A stretch of DNA of 64,000 nt, taken from the NCBI GenBank assembly GCA_024449915.1, contig JAMZAV010003192.1:124001-188000 (forward strand). The letters run 5' to 3'. The first letter of the stretch is position 1; the number at the start of each line of letters is the position of its first letter. The position numbers and the translations under genes were made by a program. Below, one piece after another: positions 45,727 through 56,515 of this stretch. The notes below the pieces were generated by a model, which did no database searches, was not told the origin of the DNA, and worked only from the letters and a program-made list of their open reading frames with translations. The stretch is from Sweltsa coloradensis. Its lineage: Eukaryota; Arthropoda; Insecta; Plecoptera; Chloroperlidae.

Positions 45727-47700
45727 CTACTTGTGCCGGTTCCCAGGTTTTGTTCCTTTTTGAACTAGAATATTTTCACCTTTTGTCAGCAAGGTTTGTT
45801 CTCGCACACCATGTCCTTTATCGTAGTAGTGTTTCTGTGCTGCCTGACGCACAGTAATTTTTGTCCTTGATACCTGTTTGAAGAACAGGCCTAAGAGTTT
45901 GAGCAGATAGGTATCTTTGTTTTCATGTTTCTGTAAACAAAATTTCATAAGGGCTTAATCCCAATCCCTTTACTGGTGTACTACGAATTCCATGAGTCCC
46001 TCATAGACACTTCTGTTTCCTCTTGTGTTTTCCGTAACATGTCCTTTACCATTGATACGGCTCGCTCAGCTAGGCCGTTGGTTTGTGGATATGTAGGGCT
46101 AGTTGTAGCGGATTCAAAATTCCAATTCTTGCAAAGGATTTAAATTCCCGGCTGGCAAATGGCATATTATCCGAGACTAGGGTGTCCGGGATCCCCAAGC
46201 GTGGGGAAGAGAGACTGAAGGGTGTTGATTACCTCTGATGCTTTTTTGGATTTTATCTGTATGAGCTCCAGCCACTTGCTATAATAGTCCATCACAACTA
46301 AGATTTTTTGTTCCCGATTAAAGGGAAATTTCTGTTGCTAATCTTTCCCAAGGACGGTCAGGTATAGCATGACCGATCATAGGTTCTTTCCTTTGGGAGT
46401 CTTACGGAACTTTAAACACGTTTTACACTTGTTTACATAATCCTCAATGTAAAACAGTCATCTGCGGCCAGAATAGAGTTTTACGAGCACGCATTTTGCT
46501 ACGCTCGATGCAGAGTGTCCCTCATGAATCAGTGATAATAAAAAGGGTCTTAAACTCTGTGGCACAATCAGTCTGCCCGAAGGAATACTAACCCTTCCGT
46601 TGTGTGAATGTCGTCCTTCAGGTTCCAATAGTATTTGGTATTGTCATCAACTTGTGACTTGTATTTGGGCCACCCTTTTTGATGATAGGGAAGTCAGCGT
46701 TTGTAAAGTCGTGTCTTGCATAGTTGCCTGTTTAAACCGGTTTTTCCCGGGGTTCAGACATTGGGCAGATGTTTTACAATAGAGTGAACTACACATGTTA
46801 GGGTGGGATCATCCTGACTGGGTCAGTCAAATAGGCACGTGATAAGGTATCTGCAGCATGAAGCAACTTTCCGGGTTACTATGTAATAGCAAGTAGAATT
46901 TTAATAGCCTGAGAAGCATTTTGTTGTAGTCTGGCAGACGTCTTGTCTATGTTTTTGTCACAAATTGTTACCAGGGGTTTGGGTCGGTATGGCACATTGA
47001 CTGGCCTGCAATAAGTATACTGGTGGAACTTCTCTACACCGACACCCAATAGAGAGAAGTTCCTTTTCTATCTGACAGTAACGCACCTCTGAGGGTGTTA
47101 GGCTTCGGGATGCATATGCCAGGGGTTGCCCACCTTGCATAAGGCAGGCCCCTAGGGCCCGACTGTGAAGCGTCAGTTGTAGCACGAGTGGTTTGGTACT
47201 GTCATAAATGCCCGGAACAGGGAGGATTTATTTAAAGACTGTTTGATTTTATCAAAAAGCGGCATCATGTCTGGGATGCCATTGCCACAATGTGTCATTT
47301 TTTTTCAGATCACGCCCAAAGGGGGCAGTGATTGTGATACGACAAAAGTTTCCTTTAGTTAAGAATGTAAACTTAGAGAACACGCTTACAAGCGTGAATT
47401 ACAGGAATTGCACCTTCTTTGACCTCGATGTTTTGGGTTATAGGCATCGCACCTATTCCATCAAACACATCCTTGTAGGGTTTTAATCACATTTTGTTGG
47501 AATTTTCTACCTCAATTTTATCTATTCACTTAATCAGAATTTCCCGTTTGACACATGCATTTAATCCTAAAAGTGGGCAAGACTTAACATTAACAACAAC
47601 AAATTCAATTGTGAACTATACCTTTTTTGGTTTTACAATTTGGGTTATGGAAAACCCCCAGGTTTCACTTTTAAACGTCACTGCCAAAGGCTACCAGTTT
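45727..47700 (-). pseudogene. Gypsy-2 pol remnant
   Basis: Minus-strand pieces in several frames: protease end PLLGLNACVKREI-like (about 47515-47580), RT N terminus YKDVFDGIGAMPITQNI and EVKEGAIPVIHAC (47360-47490), an RT thumb-like NDTLWQWHPRHDAAF (about 47260-47300), RNase H GLGACLMQGGQPLAYASRSL and IEKELLS (46990-47160), integrase core LVSDNMPFASREFKSF-like (about 46130-46190), and the integrase end KHYYDKGHGVRE then LTKGENILVQKG (45750-45850). Between the RT N terminus and the thumb about 200 residues are missing, so the catalytic YxDD is absent. It cannot be autonomous. Confidence 0.85.
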
Positions 47701-47786
47701 TTGAACTTGTTTTCTTTATACCTGCATGTTTAATGTTCAATTTGCTCAGAACATGGTTGGCATCACGCTTATTTCGGCGCCACTAC

Positions 47787-48860
47787 CTATTTAAAGGTGA
47801 TAGGGGTAGACTCTACCTTTTTGGTTTCAGTCCACGACCTGTCATTACCATTAGGGCTTGGCCTACACCTACTTGTTTTCTCAACAGAGCTAATGTAGAG
47901 TTCATTCAGTTGGTTGTGAGGATCCTCTTCTTCCTCAGAATCAGCTGACGAGTCTTGGGTAGGCATCCCTGGTTCATCTTCTGAAGTGTGTGTACCGGTA
48001 CCTTCTTTGTTTTCCGTTGTAGGGCATCCCTTTCGCGAAATGGTTTTTCTTGCCACATATGGCCCCAGGTTTTCCCAAAAAATGCTGGAAATGGTAGGCC
48101 TTGTGTTCGTATCCACACTTACGGCAAGTGGGATTTTTCAGACGAGGCTTCATCACGGTAGGCTCGGTCAGTTTGCTTATTTCTAAAACTTGTTCTTGCT
48201 CCACTTAGCTTGCTTCTTATCAATGTGGACGGATCGATGGCCACTGGCTCTCCTTGGACAGCTTTCGCTTGACGTTGACTCTCTTCCGTAGCCCTGCAGT
48301 GATCTGCGGCTTTTCCCAGGGTTAGACTCGGTTCCCTTAGCAGGCGTTCCTGGGTGTTCTGTCCCTAATTAGGCTTTTTTGTTCCTCAAATTCACATGAA
48401 GCACTGGCCATTCTGAGTTCTAATAGAAACTGTTCAAATGTCTGGCCTTGTTTTTGAATAATTGAAAAAAATTTAAAGCGTTCATAGACTATGTCTTTCT
48501 TGGTTCACAGTAAAGTTCAAATTTTATTCATACGGGTTCAAGCTTGTTCTTGTCCCCTCGGTTTGGTAGGTAAATGTGTTGTAGATTTCAACACCCTCGT
48601 CCCCGATTAGGCATAGTAATTTGGATACTTTCACCCATTCAACTTTATCTTTATCACCTCCAGTGGCTTTCCCGGTATAGCTTGAATTTTTTGTATCCAT
48701 TTGCGCCAGTTTTGTGCCACATTGCCTTCAAATGACATTTTCTTGGGGTGGCTTGAAGGATTCCGCCATTTTGTGAGCCTTAGGGCCTAGGCCCTAGCCT
48801 AGAATTTCGTGTGTTTGATAATATGACTTAGGCCTATTTACTTATCAATGAGAGCTGGTT
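47787..48860 (-). pseudogene. Gypsy-2 gag remnant with two zinc knuckles
   Basis: At 47974-48204 the minus strand encodes TCRKCGYEHKAYHF and, after a damaged spacer, ICGKKNHFAKG, two CCHC-type knuckles of a Gypsy gag. Upstream sequence (48204-48860) is broken by many stops. Downstream, an acidic Asp/Glu/Ser-rich stretch (48000-47900) links to protease. Confidence 0.75.
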
Positions 48861-48865
48861 CGATT

Positions 48866-48878
48866 ACTTCTGACACCA
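48866..48878 (-). promoter_or_regulatory. Gypsy-2 primer binding site
   Basis: TGGTGTCAGAAGT directly abuts the 5' LTR on the minus strand. It matches the complement of the 3' end of a tRNA-Leu(CAA). Confidence 0.8.
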
Positions 48879-49124
48879 TGTCTTATGTTAGGACTTACAG
48901 GACTAATTATTAAATAAAGAAACACAATGCTTTATTGTACGTGATAACATAATTTATTCTGGCGTCCATCCTCATACACCTTAGCCAACTGCCATATTCA
49001 CGCCCACTTCTGAACCACTGCCCTTTCCCAATATTTTCTCCAGCCCGGTTCCACAGCCTCCTCGACTCCACCCCTACGTCATCAACATGGCGAGGGCCTA
49101 GTCCCAGCAGTCACAACTATCACA
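48879..49124 (-). repeat. Gypsy-2 5' LTR
   Basis: 246 bp, next to the primer binding site. Confidence 0.9.
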
Positions 49125-49704
49125 GAAATGCCTTTTATGAAAATTATTATGCTTATGTGGAGAGTGTCGACCAAATTTCATGCTTCTCGTCCAAAATGCA
49201 CAATTCTTATTAATTTTTACAAAAAAACTCGGTTCTTATTCAGGGGGAGGTGGGATTTTCACCCCTGGGACGATCAGAAATGCCTCTCTTTCTTTAAAAA
49301 AATCTTATGGGTATGTAGAGGTATCCACCAAATTTCATTCTTTAGCCAAAAAGGCATAATTCTTATTAATTTTTTTAGAAATACTTGGGACTTATTCAGG
49401 GGGGAGGGGGGAAGGCCCGTTGGCCGATAAGAAATGCCTCTATTTCTTAAAATGATCTTATGCGTATGTGGAGTTTGTCCGCCCAATTTTTATGCTTCTG
49501 GTCAAAATGCCAATTTTTATTAATTCGTACACAAATTCTCGGGTCTTATTCAGGGGAGGGGGGAATGCCCCCCCCCCCCTGGGGCCGATCAGAAATGCCT
49601 CTATTTATTAAAATGATCCTATTAGTATGTGGAGGGGTCCCCCAAAATTTTATGCTTCCCACCCCAAAGTGCACGATTGTTATGATTTTTTACAGTAATC
49701 CTCC
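49125..49704 (+). repeat. Element J right arm, outer part
   Basis: GAAATGCC markers recur at 49125, 49277, 49431 and 49592 (spacing 152, 154 and 161 bp), ending in the terminal TTACAGTAATCCTCC. Confidence 0.85.
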
Positions 49705-49710
49705 ACACTA

Positions 49711-50801
49711 CTACATAAATTTATTCGTTTTTACAAACAATTATTCGTTCTCCGTTAGCGTAAGGGCATAAATATTTTAATACGTGGAGACAATTCGTAT
49801 CCGAAAGGCTGCCAGGGACTGTTTTAAAACCGAAAAAAGGGATCTTGATTTCTTCTATTCCGTTAGTTGTGTATTCGCCAACATTAAAGAATCTATCTGG
49901 TGAAACGTATCATCGTTAGCACGAGCTCTACCTAGGTAAATAAATCATATATTTTATAATTATTTACTTGTACCTTCATCACAGCAATAATAAATTATAA
50001 ATAATTACGAAAATGAAAAATGAGGTCCTTAGGGACAATTCTTGCTTCTGATGCACAAAGTCCAGGGTTCAAATTCTTGTTTGTGCAGATACTTTTGGCG
50101 AGTGAAGTGCGCTACTCACATGGCGAAGTCGTAAGTCGTAAAGGTCAATATCAATCAATCTTATTTCTGACAATCATCTCAGCAAGACCGTCAGTTTCAC
50201 AAACTAAATGGGGGCACTTTATTTCACCATTGTCATCGCCGATCAAATTGATTAATACGGCCAAAAGATTCGCTTTTTCAAAGGAAAAATAAACAAACAT
50301 GACATCACCACTTGCACTAAACACAATGCATAGAACATTTAAAAATTTGTTTAGACTAAATTACAACAAACAAGAACAAGAACAATAAAAATATTTATTT
50401 TGATAATAGTTGGGGGACAAAATAATATGAAAATAGTGTCCTATATGCATAGTTCCAATCCCAAAGCTCCAAAGTCCTTGTCACAAAATCCCGGTTCTGG
50501 CATAGATTTTACGACGGAAATTCCTTTGGCCAGTTACATTGATTCCTACGCGTAACAAGATACTGTCAGTTTTAATTCCCCTCAAATTCCACAAAACCCC
50601 TCGCTCGAACACGAAATCGTCTCAAGACTTTTTCGCAGCGCCTACGCCAAACTAGCGGACTACAGTCGAAAGAAATAACGCAAAACAATGCTAGGAAATT
50701 GCTGTTTTTTCCTAAACGGTTGGCGATTTGAAAAAATTCTGTTGGGCTGGGTTGAAGAGCAAATTCCTCAATTCAGGGCGATAGAGTAAAGTTTTCTAAA
50801 A
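49711..50801. other. No gene; one tRNA-like remnant
   Basis: AT-rich. At 50041-50077, GCTTCTGATGCACAAAGTCC followed by GGTTCAAATTC resembles the anticodon and T arms of the SINE head at 24.6 kb, a possible SINE remnant. Nothing else recognised. Confidence 0.35.
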
Positions 50802-51580
50802 CTAGGAAAACGCTAAAGTCCCGCCGCGTTGATGGATGAGCTTTTTAAAGTTTTTAGTTTGCGTGGGATATCTTTACTTTTGCAAGTGCTTTGTTTGTTG
50901 CCTACGCATTGTAGTGATTGTTGTCAAGTTTCTATTGTTTATTGTCAATTTTTATTATTTACCGTAAAAAACTTATATTAAAAGCTTTATTTCTATGAAT
51001 TCTGGCTAACTTTTTCAACTTTTTCTTTTAAAAGGTAATAGGCTACATCACCATAACCTTAATGTCCATGTATAATATGAACGTTGTAGCCCCACCCGTT
51101 TGGTCAGAATTAAACCAAATGGCACGAAAATATCGCACAAAAAATCAAAAAACTTATATTAAAAGCTTTTTTTCTATAGATTCTGGCTAACTTTTTCAAC
51201 TTTTTCTTTAAAAATGTACTACATCATCATAACCTCAATGTCCATGTATAACATGAACGTTGTAGCCCCACCCGTTTGGTCAGAATTGGCCCAAATGGCA
51301 CGAAAATATCGCACAAAAAATCGAAAAAAATCGTAAAAGTACGATATTCATGAGAAATATTTCTTCGATTGTACCTAAAAACAATACACCTCTAAGTTCA
51401 GAGATTTCGAAGGTCCTGTCAAATTTTCATCAAGATCGGATATGCCGTTTGCCTGGGAGAGAGTTAACAAACAGACAAAAAAAACAAACAAAAAAACAAA
51501 CAAAAAAAAAAACAAAAAAAAAACACCCGAGCTAAATTTTTTGGGGGTCAGTGAAATTGAAGTCTTCGCTTCGCTCATCC
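50802..51580 (-). mobile_element. Helentron-like element, subfamily B, copy B2
   Basis: Inverted copy of 15245-15846. The 5' end GGATGAGCG is at 51580 and the 3' end CTAG at 50802, again between T and T on its own strand. It is 177 bases longer because a segment (50964-51140) containing AAAAAACTTATATTAAAAGC and GTTGTAGCCCCACCCG is repeated in tandem at 51144-51320. Confidence 0.7.
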
Positions 51581-52230
51581 AATAAGAGTCTGGGGGTATT
51601 TTTTAAAGTTCCATGAAACAGCGCGTGAAACAGTATTTTTTGTAAAATTGTTGCCATTTAAAAAAATTCATGCTAGATAAATGTATACATTTTCTCAAAA
51701 TCTGGCACTAGAGGGCTCTATAGAAAACCTTCACAATTGTATTGCTGAAGATTTCATGCCAATCGGTTGATTAACGGCCGAGAAAACAGCAATTTGCTGG
51801 AAGTCAACGTAATATTCAACTGCCTATTTTCACATGTGTTATATTCTCTTAAGGTGGGACATCTTTGAAAATCATAACTTCTATAGTTTTCATTAAAATA
51901 ATCTGATTTTTGTGTGTATGTTAACTAAAAGATTCTCCTTGTAAAAAAAATGTATTTTATTTTTATTATTATTAACGGCATTGTTAATCCTTTTCATTGT
52001 TGATTTAATAATGATTTACCTGGGAAATGTTTCGAAGAGAACCAATCAAAATTATTTTTTTTAAATTATTTTAAATTAAGGTCATAAACCAATTGAGGTA
52101 CCTCAGTATTTTTTAATTTCATCATTCAAATTGTAAGAGATATAAATTATCAAGTTTTAAAAATTATTTGAAATAATCGCTCGGTTAACCGAAACAAGGA
52201 CAAAGTGGGTATCATAAAATTCACAACTCA
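51581..52230. other. No gene seen
   Basis: AT-rich, with a GATTTCATGCCAATCGGTTGATTAACGG segment that looks like repeat-derived coding debris, not assignable. Confidence 0.35.
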
Positions 52231-52985
52231 CCAAGCCAGTGACGAAATCTGGAAAAGTAAGCGATATTTCAAGAATTACGCACCAATGCATATATCGGTA
52301 ACAGAATCTCTCGCAGGGAAAAGAAAAGATCTCCTGCCCGGGCAAAGTTTGGACTAGATAAGTGCTGTACGCAAGATGGGAAGATTGTTGTCCTGAAGGT
52401 AGATGGGAAGCGTGCTCGAATCACCAAGTCCAGTGACCTTACCGCTCTACCAAGCCAAGCGGGATCAAAAGAAAAGAGTCCATCACAAAGCCAACAACTC
52501 CTCACAACCCAAACATAATGGTTTTCCAAACGCAACTCCTAGACACAAACATAAATCTATTTAACATTGACAGTTACGCGACTCACCACTTCAGTAATAA
52601 AATAACAAGATTTGATGGAATATCAATACGTACTTATAAAAAATAGGGATTGTGACCACTTGCGAATATGAAAGGTAGAAGAAATAAACACAAGCAAATT
52701 GTATTAAGATTGAGATTAAACACAAATGGTTTCATACCTATGATAAAACAAAGTACACGAGTTAATTAACAATCCCATTCATGCATCGACCAAATATTTC
52801 TAAAATCCCGCCAAGTCTCTTAATTTCTCACTAAAATAATATATACCAGCATATCTGATCACTATCCGGTAATTATAGGGCTAGATAACAAAATACCTAA
52901 ACCAAAACAAGGGTAGAAAAAACAATACGAAAATCATTAATTACTCAAATCTGGAAAAAGGTCTCTGCAGAGAAACGCGGGAATC
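52230..52985 (+). mobile_element. Decayed non-LTR element: ORF1 C terminus and ORF2 endonuclease
   Basis: ORF1 part (about 52290-52520): ARAKFGLDKCCTQDGKIVVL then DGKRARITKSSDL, the C-terminal fold seen in ORF1 proteins related to baculovirus FP25K. ORF2 part: INLFNIDSYATHHFSNKITR then FDGISIRTYKK (endonuclease tyrosine/GG block) and ISDHYPVIIGL (near 52850; the closing SDH block). Stops and frameshifts are frequent. Its RT part may be the fragment at 56516-57138. Confidence 0.55.
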
Positions 52986-52999
52986 TGTTTTAAGCGAAA

Positions 53000-54092
53000 A
53001 TCGTGTCGGTGTGACACCTAGAAAATTAATAGACTGGCATCTATTAAGGTTCTAGGTATCACTAATACTGTTGCGCGTAGTTTGCCAGAACTACTCACAG
53101 CATACTGCTCCGATCTGACTATTTGCTCTGTACACCCATTTGAATTGGCTCCTATTCCGCGGGAAAGTGTTGGTTGGCACACCTGTCTCGCGACGCAGAT
53201 GGTAGGCGGTGAGCCCTGCTACGGCGGTGGGATGTCAAGGGGCGTTCAGCTGTTCCGGTTGAGAACTGAAGTTCTTTCCAGCCAGATTCTCATCGAATAC
53301 AGTCATCTTTCTATGAGAAAGGCTTTGGTTCGACGCCTCGTGTGGTGATGTGGGAGTTTTTGCACGTCTAGTCCCCTGTTGGGGTAAGTTTTTATCTGAA
53401 TATAGCTTTGCAATCCTAACTTTGCTAGGACATGCATTGGCATGGTCACACTCCATAGACGGATTGTAATGGTGTTGTGGGATATTCTTTTGATTTCTTT
53501 AGGTCGTAGTACGGACCAGAACTTACACGGAAGTAGGATTCACCTTTGTTCCGGGCCATGTTGGATATCTCAGGGGAAGACACACGGCGACTTTGCCCAA
53601 GATTCTAGTCTTCTAACGCCTGCTAGGGTAGGAGAAGAGAATCAAGATTTCGTGACATGTTCCTAGGTTCAAAGGATGGAAGCTGTGGATTTCACACCTA
53701 CTCGTGGTATTTGTGTCCCTGGGTGTTTTAGCCCACATCACCAGCTTTGACGTTTCCCTTGTTGAACATCTTGCTACAGTCCCCACTAGGCCTAGGCCCT
53801 ACAGTTGGCCCATGAACTAGTTATCTGAAAGAACCCCTTTAGGCCCAAACTAGAATTTGATAAACTAGATTATAGAGCCAGGCTTCAGATTTACTAGTAG
53901 CTTGAGAGTAGGCCTAGCCTATTTCTAGTCGGCTAGTCTTACGTTGGACTTTTTGATTAGTGCTTTGGCTTTATATATAGTCCCACCCGGCATTTATTTT
54001 CCTAGTAGTCCAGGACTTGACTATTAGAAGAACGCTTGAACCATAATTTTTTTGGTGCCTACCTTCAGTAGGCCTATATTCCGGAGAGCCCA
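53000..54092. other. No gene recognised
   Basis: Several short open frames without motifs. The part from 53780 onward is dense in CTAG and AGGCCT. Confidence 0.35.
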
Positions 54093-54225
54093 TATGGCCT
54101 ATTGATTTAATGGTACGTCACAGGCCTAGCAAACTTAATTACCTTTGTCATGTTTGTAGCCGGTCTCTTATAGTGTGACATGCGTACCTAGCCTACGAGG
54201 TATTTGTCGCTTATCGATTATTAGT
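54093..54225 (+). repeat. 133-bp direct repeat, left copy
   Basis: TATGGCCTATTGATTTAATGG to GTCGCTTATCGAT, about 96% identical to 55668-55798. Confidence 0.85.
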
Positions 54226-54594
54226 TTTTGAAGTAACGGAAAGTTACGTTGGTCCATATAGGGAACCTTAGTGGGCGTTGTCCGGTTCTCTCCCGTCAGC
54301 GAGGTATAGGCGATTAACCCGTGCTAAATGTTTCGTAAGCGATAGCGCGAGAACCCTACCACGGACCGGAATTATAGTAGTACAACTTTATTTATTAAAC
54401 AATACTCTGCCTTTACATTAAGTTTGCCTGAAGACACAGAATAACAAAAAGAAATTAATTTAAATTTATACAAATTACGTTTAACAATAAGTAAAATAAG
54501 TTACAGATTATGAAAAAATAGAATAAAATGAAAAATGAAGTGAGAAGTATGATTTGTGAAGTATAAAAATAACAAATACTGATTTATACTTGTT

Positions 54595-54996
54595 ACTTCT
54601 TGCTTTGGCCATATAGATGATTTCTAAAAATCAAAATCGATCCCTTTAAAGCAAGGAGCACCAAGTCATAAATAAAACTCGCATTAAGTCTAAAACGTTT
54701 GCAAAATTTGACAAAAAAATCCGGTATCGTTCCTCTTGCTCCTATTAAGAGCCCGATCACCTCAATTTCCTTTATATCATATTTGTTGAGAAAATATGGA
54801 ACGGTACCTCGTAGATGTCTTTCTTTTCTCGATCCACCTTCTCCGCATGTCCAGTATCTCCTTCAAATCTTATGGTAGGGTCAATGATATAGCCGTGGCT
54901 AGTTATTCGGTTAATGGCAATTATATCCACCCGACGGCTACTGTCATTAGCTCCCAAGCACGCGACTTCTTCATATACTTCCAAACCTTTGAGTTT
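54595..54996 (-). pseudogene. RLE-type (R2-like) non-LTR polyprotein C terminus
   Basis: Minus strand: EVYEEVACLGANDSSRRVDI, then IDPTIRFE, then EKKDIYE, a frame change near 54780, then EIEVIGLLIGARGTIPDFFV and KFCKRFRLNASF. The spacing of RRVDII...YIIDPTIRFE and EKK.IYE matches the PD-(D/E)XK restriction-like endonuclease of R2-group elements, and the second half is a C-terminal block I recognise from such arthropod elements. It lacks the RT, which would lie at higher coordinates. The AT-rich 54360-54590 is presumably its 3' UTR. Confidence 0.6.
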
Positions 54997-54999
54997 CAG

Positions 55000-55654
55000 C
55001 TGGTTTGCTAGGGCAGATCGGATGCTATGGATGCTATGTTAGAAAGTATAATCTTTCCTCTTTGCGTGGATATACATAACTCTGCTCTGTCACAAATATT
55101 AATGACATTTGTGTTGAGTTGAAGTGAACTCTACATTTACACTGGTGCCAAACCTTCCTAACTGCTCATGAAAAAGCACGTAAAAACATTTTGTCCTTGG
55201 TATCAGCATAACATTTGGAATCCGACTTGCTTTGTGGCTACTGTGAGGTCACTGGGTTGTACTAGATTATGCATTGCTAATAAAATATCCTTTAATGTGC
55301 CAACAAAATCTTGAACGCAAAGTACATTTAGCAACCATGGACAGGCGCGTGGTATGCGAGGATGCCACAGCTGCACACAACGTGGCTGCGTCTCGCTTAG
55401 GTTGCCGCTCAGTCAGAGTACATTTGCGACAGCGCGCAAACATGGGTCCATTTAACTCATAATAGGTTGAATTTAGGAAGCGTCATCGAGCAAAGTAGAA
55501 TGCCATCATCGTCGTCACAGAATGATGCATCTTGGTTTTTGGTTTTGAGTTCTTTTGCGCGAGTCAAAAGATACGTCGAGTTTTAATTTTCGTACCATGC
55601 TAATTCTTATGGGCGTTGAGACCAGAGAGAACCAATTTCCTTCCCGCCTTCAAA
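55000..55654. other. No gene recognised
   Basis: Rest of the TIR unit. An open frame at 55274-55462 has no identifiable motif. Confidence 0.35.
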
Positions 55655-55667
55655 ACTAAGGTTCCCT

Positions 55668-55798
55668 ATGGCCTATTGATTTAATGGTACGTCACAGGCC
55701 TAGCAAACATAATTACCTTTGTCATGTTTGTAGCAGGTCTCTTATAGTGTGACATGCGTACCTAGCCTACAAGGCATTTGTCGCTTATCGATGATAGA
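55668..55798 (+). repeat. 133-bp direct repeat, right copy
   Basis: Counterpart of 54093-54225. Confidence 0.85.
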
Positions 55799-55852
55799 TT
55801 TTGTGTAACTTGTAATAGAAATTGTATAATTATTTTCACTCGGACAATCTTA

Positions 55853-56244
55853 TGTTGGGTACGTGTAACCCAGGTATATCCTATGTTTTAACCTGAAGAC
55901 TTAGGTTGTCTAGGCCTAAGCCTATAAAGGCCCTACCTATATTCTCCTGTGATATTTCTACTCGGTGACATAAATGTTGTTAATTTGGTCAAGATGGCCG
56001 AAGGTGTCGGAGACCACTTGCACTTAGCCGCGTCAGGCTAGAACCTGACCCCCACGCTTATTTTCCGGTAAGTGCAGTGGTGGCCGAACCTTAGTCTCAT
56101 TAGAGAGGCAGGCCTTGAATTATGTTATGCTAATTGTGTACTCTGCTGGGTATTATTGTATTTTATGTTATTATTATTGTTTGTGGTTATGCATCCTACG
56201 GAACGTCGGCACTTATCCGACAATAAATCTTTCCGATCTTTACA
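55853..56244 (+). mobile_element. Probable solo LTR, 392 bp
   Basis: Starts TGTTGGGTACG and ends TTTACA. A TATA box CTATAAAG lies near 55922 and AATAAA at 56222-56227, in the order expected of an LTR. Flanks are TCTTA and TCTTG (4/5 identical). No partner LTR or internal region is in the window. Confidence 0.4.
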
Positions 56245-56249
56245 TCTTG

Positions 56250-56515
56250 TGTTCTAGTATCATTATTAGTCCTTCGTCATTCCACTTTTGATACTAGTAC
56301 AAGTTGGTAACCAGTTTTTAGGAATTACGTGGCGCTTAACAGCTGTACAACTACGGAAGTACCACGCCACTTTCTCCACTGAGCAAGAAGCCGTAGTGTC
56401 ACAGTTGCCGCTAATAACTTTATCGGCATAAACAAAAGCACATAAACCAAAATACAGAAATAACACATATTAAAATAAAACATATTAAAATAAGTTATAC
56501 AAACAAGAGGGTTAA
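56250..56515. other. No gene recognised
   Basis: AT-rich spacer between the solo LTR and the non-LTR fragment. Confidence 0.35.

Larger units (their letters stand above)
44741..49124 (-). mobile_element. Gypsy-type LTR retrotransposon lacking RT core (Gypsy-2), 4.4 kb
   Basis: LTRs at 48879-49124 (5') and 44741-44989 (3') start TGTGATAG and end ATAAGACA on the minus strand. GAAAT is duplicated perfectly on both sides (44736-44740 and 49125-49129). Gag, a protease end, the beginning of RT, the RT thumb, RNase H and integrase follow in Gypsy order, but the central RT is deleted and frames are broken. It inserted into an arm monomer of element J. Confidence 0.9.
42428..49710. mobile_element. 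Foldback-type element with nuclease-like gene in its core (element J)
   Basis: Outer termini are perfect 15-bp inverted repeats, GGAGGATTACTGTAA (42434-42448) and TTACAGTAATCCTCC (49690-49704), with looser similarity (TAGT) just outside. Each arm is made of about 155-bp monomers carrying CCCAAAATGCAC, ATTAATTTTTACAG and GATCAGAAATGCCTC: about two in the left arm (inverted) and five to six in the right. The core holds the decayed FEN1-like gene. A Gypsy element sits inside the right arm; without it the element is about 2.9 kb. The arrangement recalls Drosophila FB and Galileo, but I see no known transposase. Confidence 0.7.
54258..55669. mobile_element. 1.4-kb unit with 15-bp perfect inverted ends
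   Basis: ATAGGGAACCTTAGT at 54258-54272 and ACTAAGGTTCCCTAT at 55655-55669. The right end abuts the second 133-bp direct repeat. It contains a minus-strand RLE endonuclease remnant. It may be a composite rather than a true transposon. Confidence 0.4.

Noticed and set aside
42434..49704. Ordinary satellite DNA
   Set aside because: The monomers are inverted on the two sides and end in identical outer termini, which fits an element with inverted arms better than a one-way array.
51350..51578. Lys/Thr- or Phe/Leu-rich ORFs at the simple-repeat tract of copy B2
   Set aside because: They arise from A/C- and T/G-rich tracts in a noncoding element; the equivalent ORF in B1 differs in frame.
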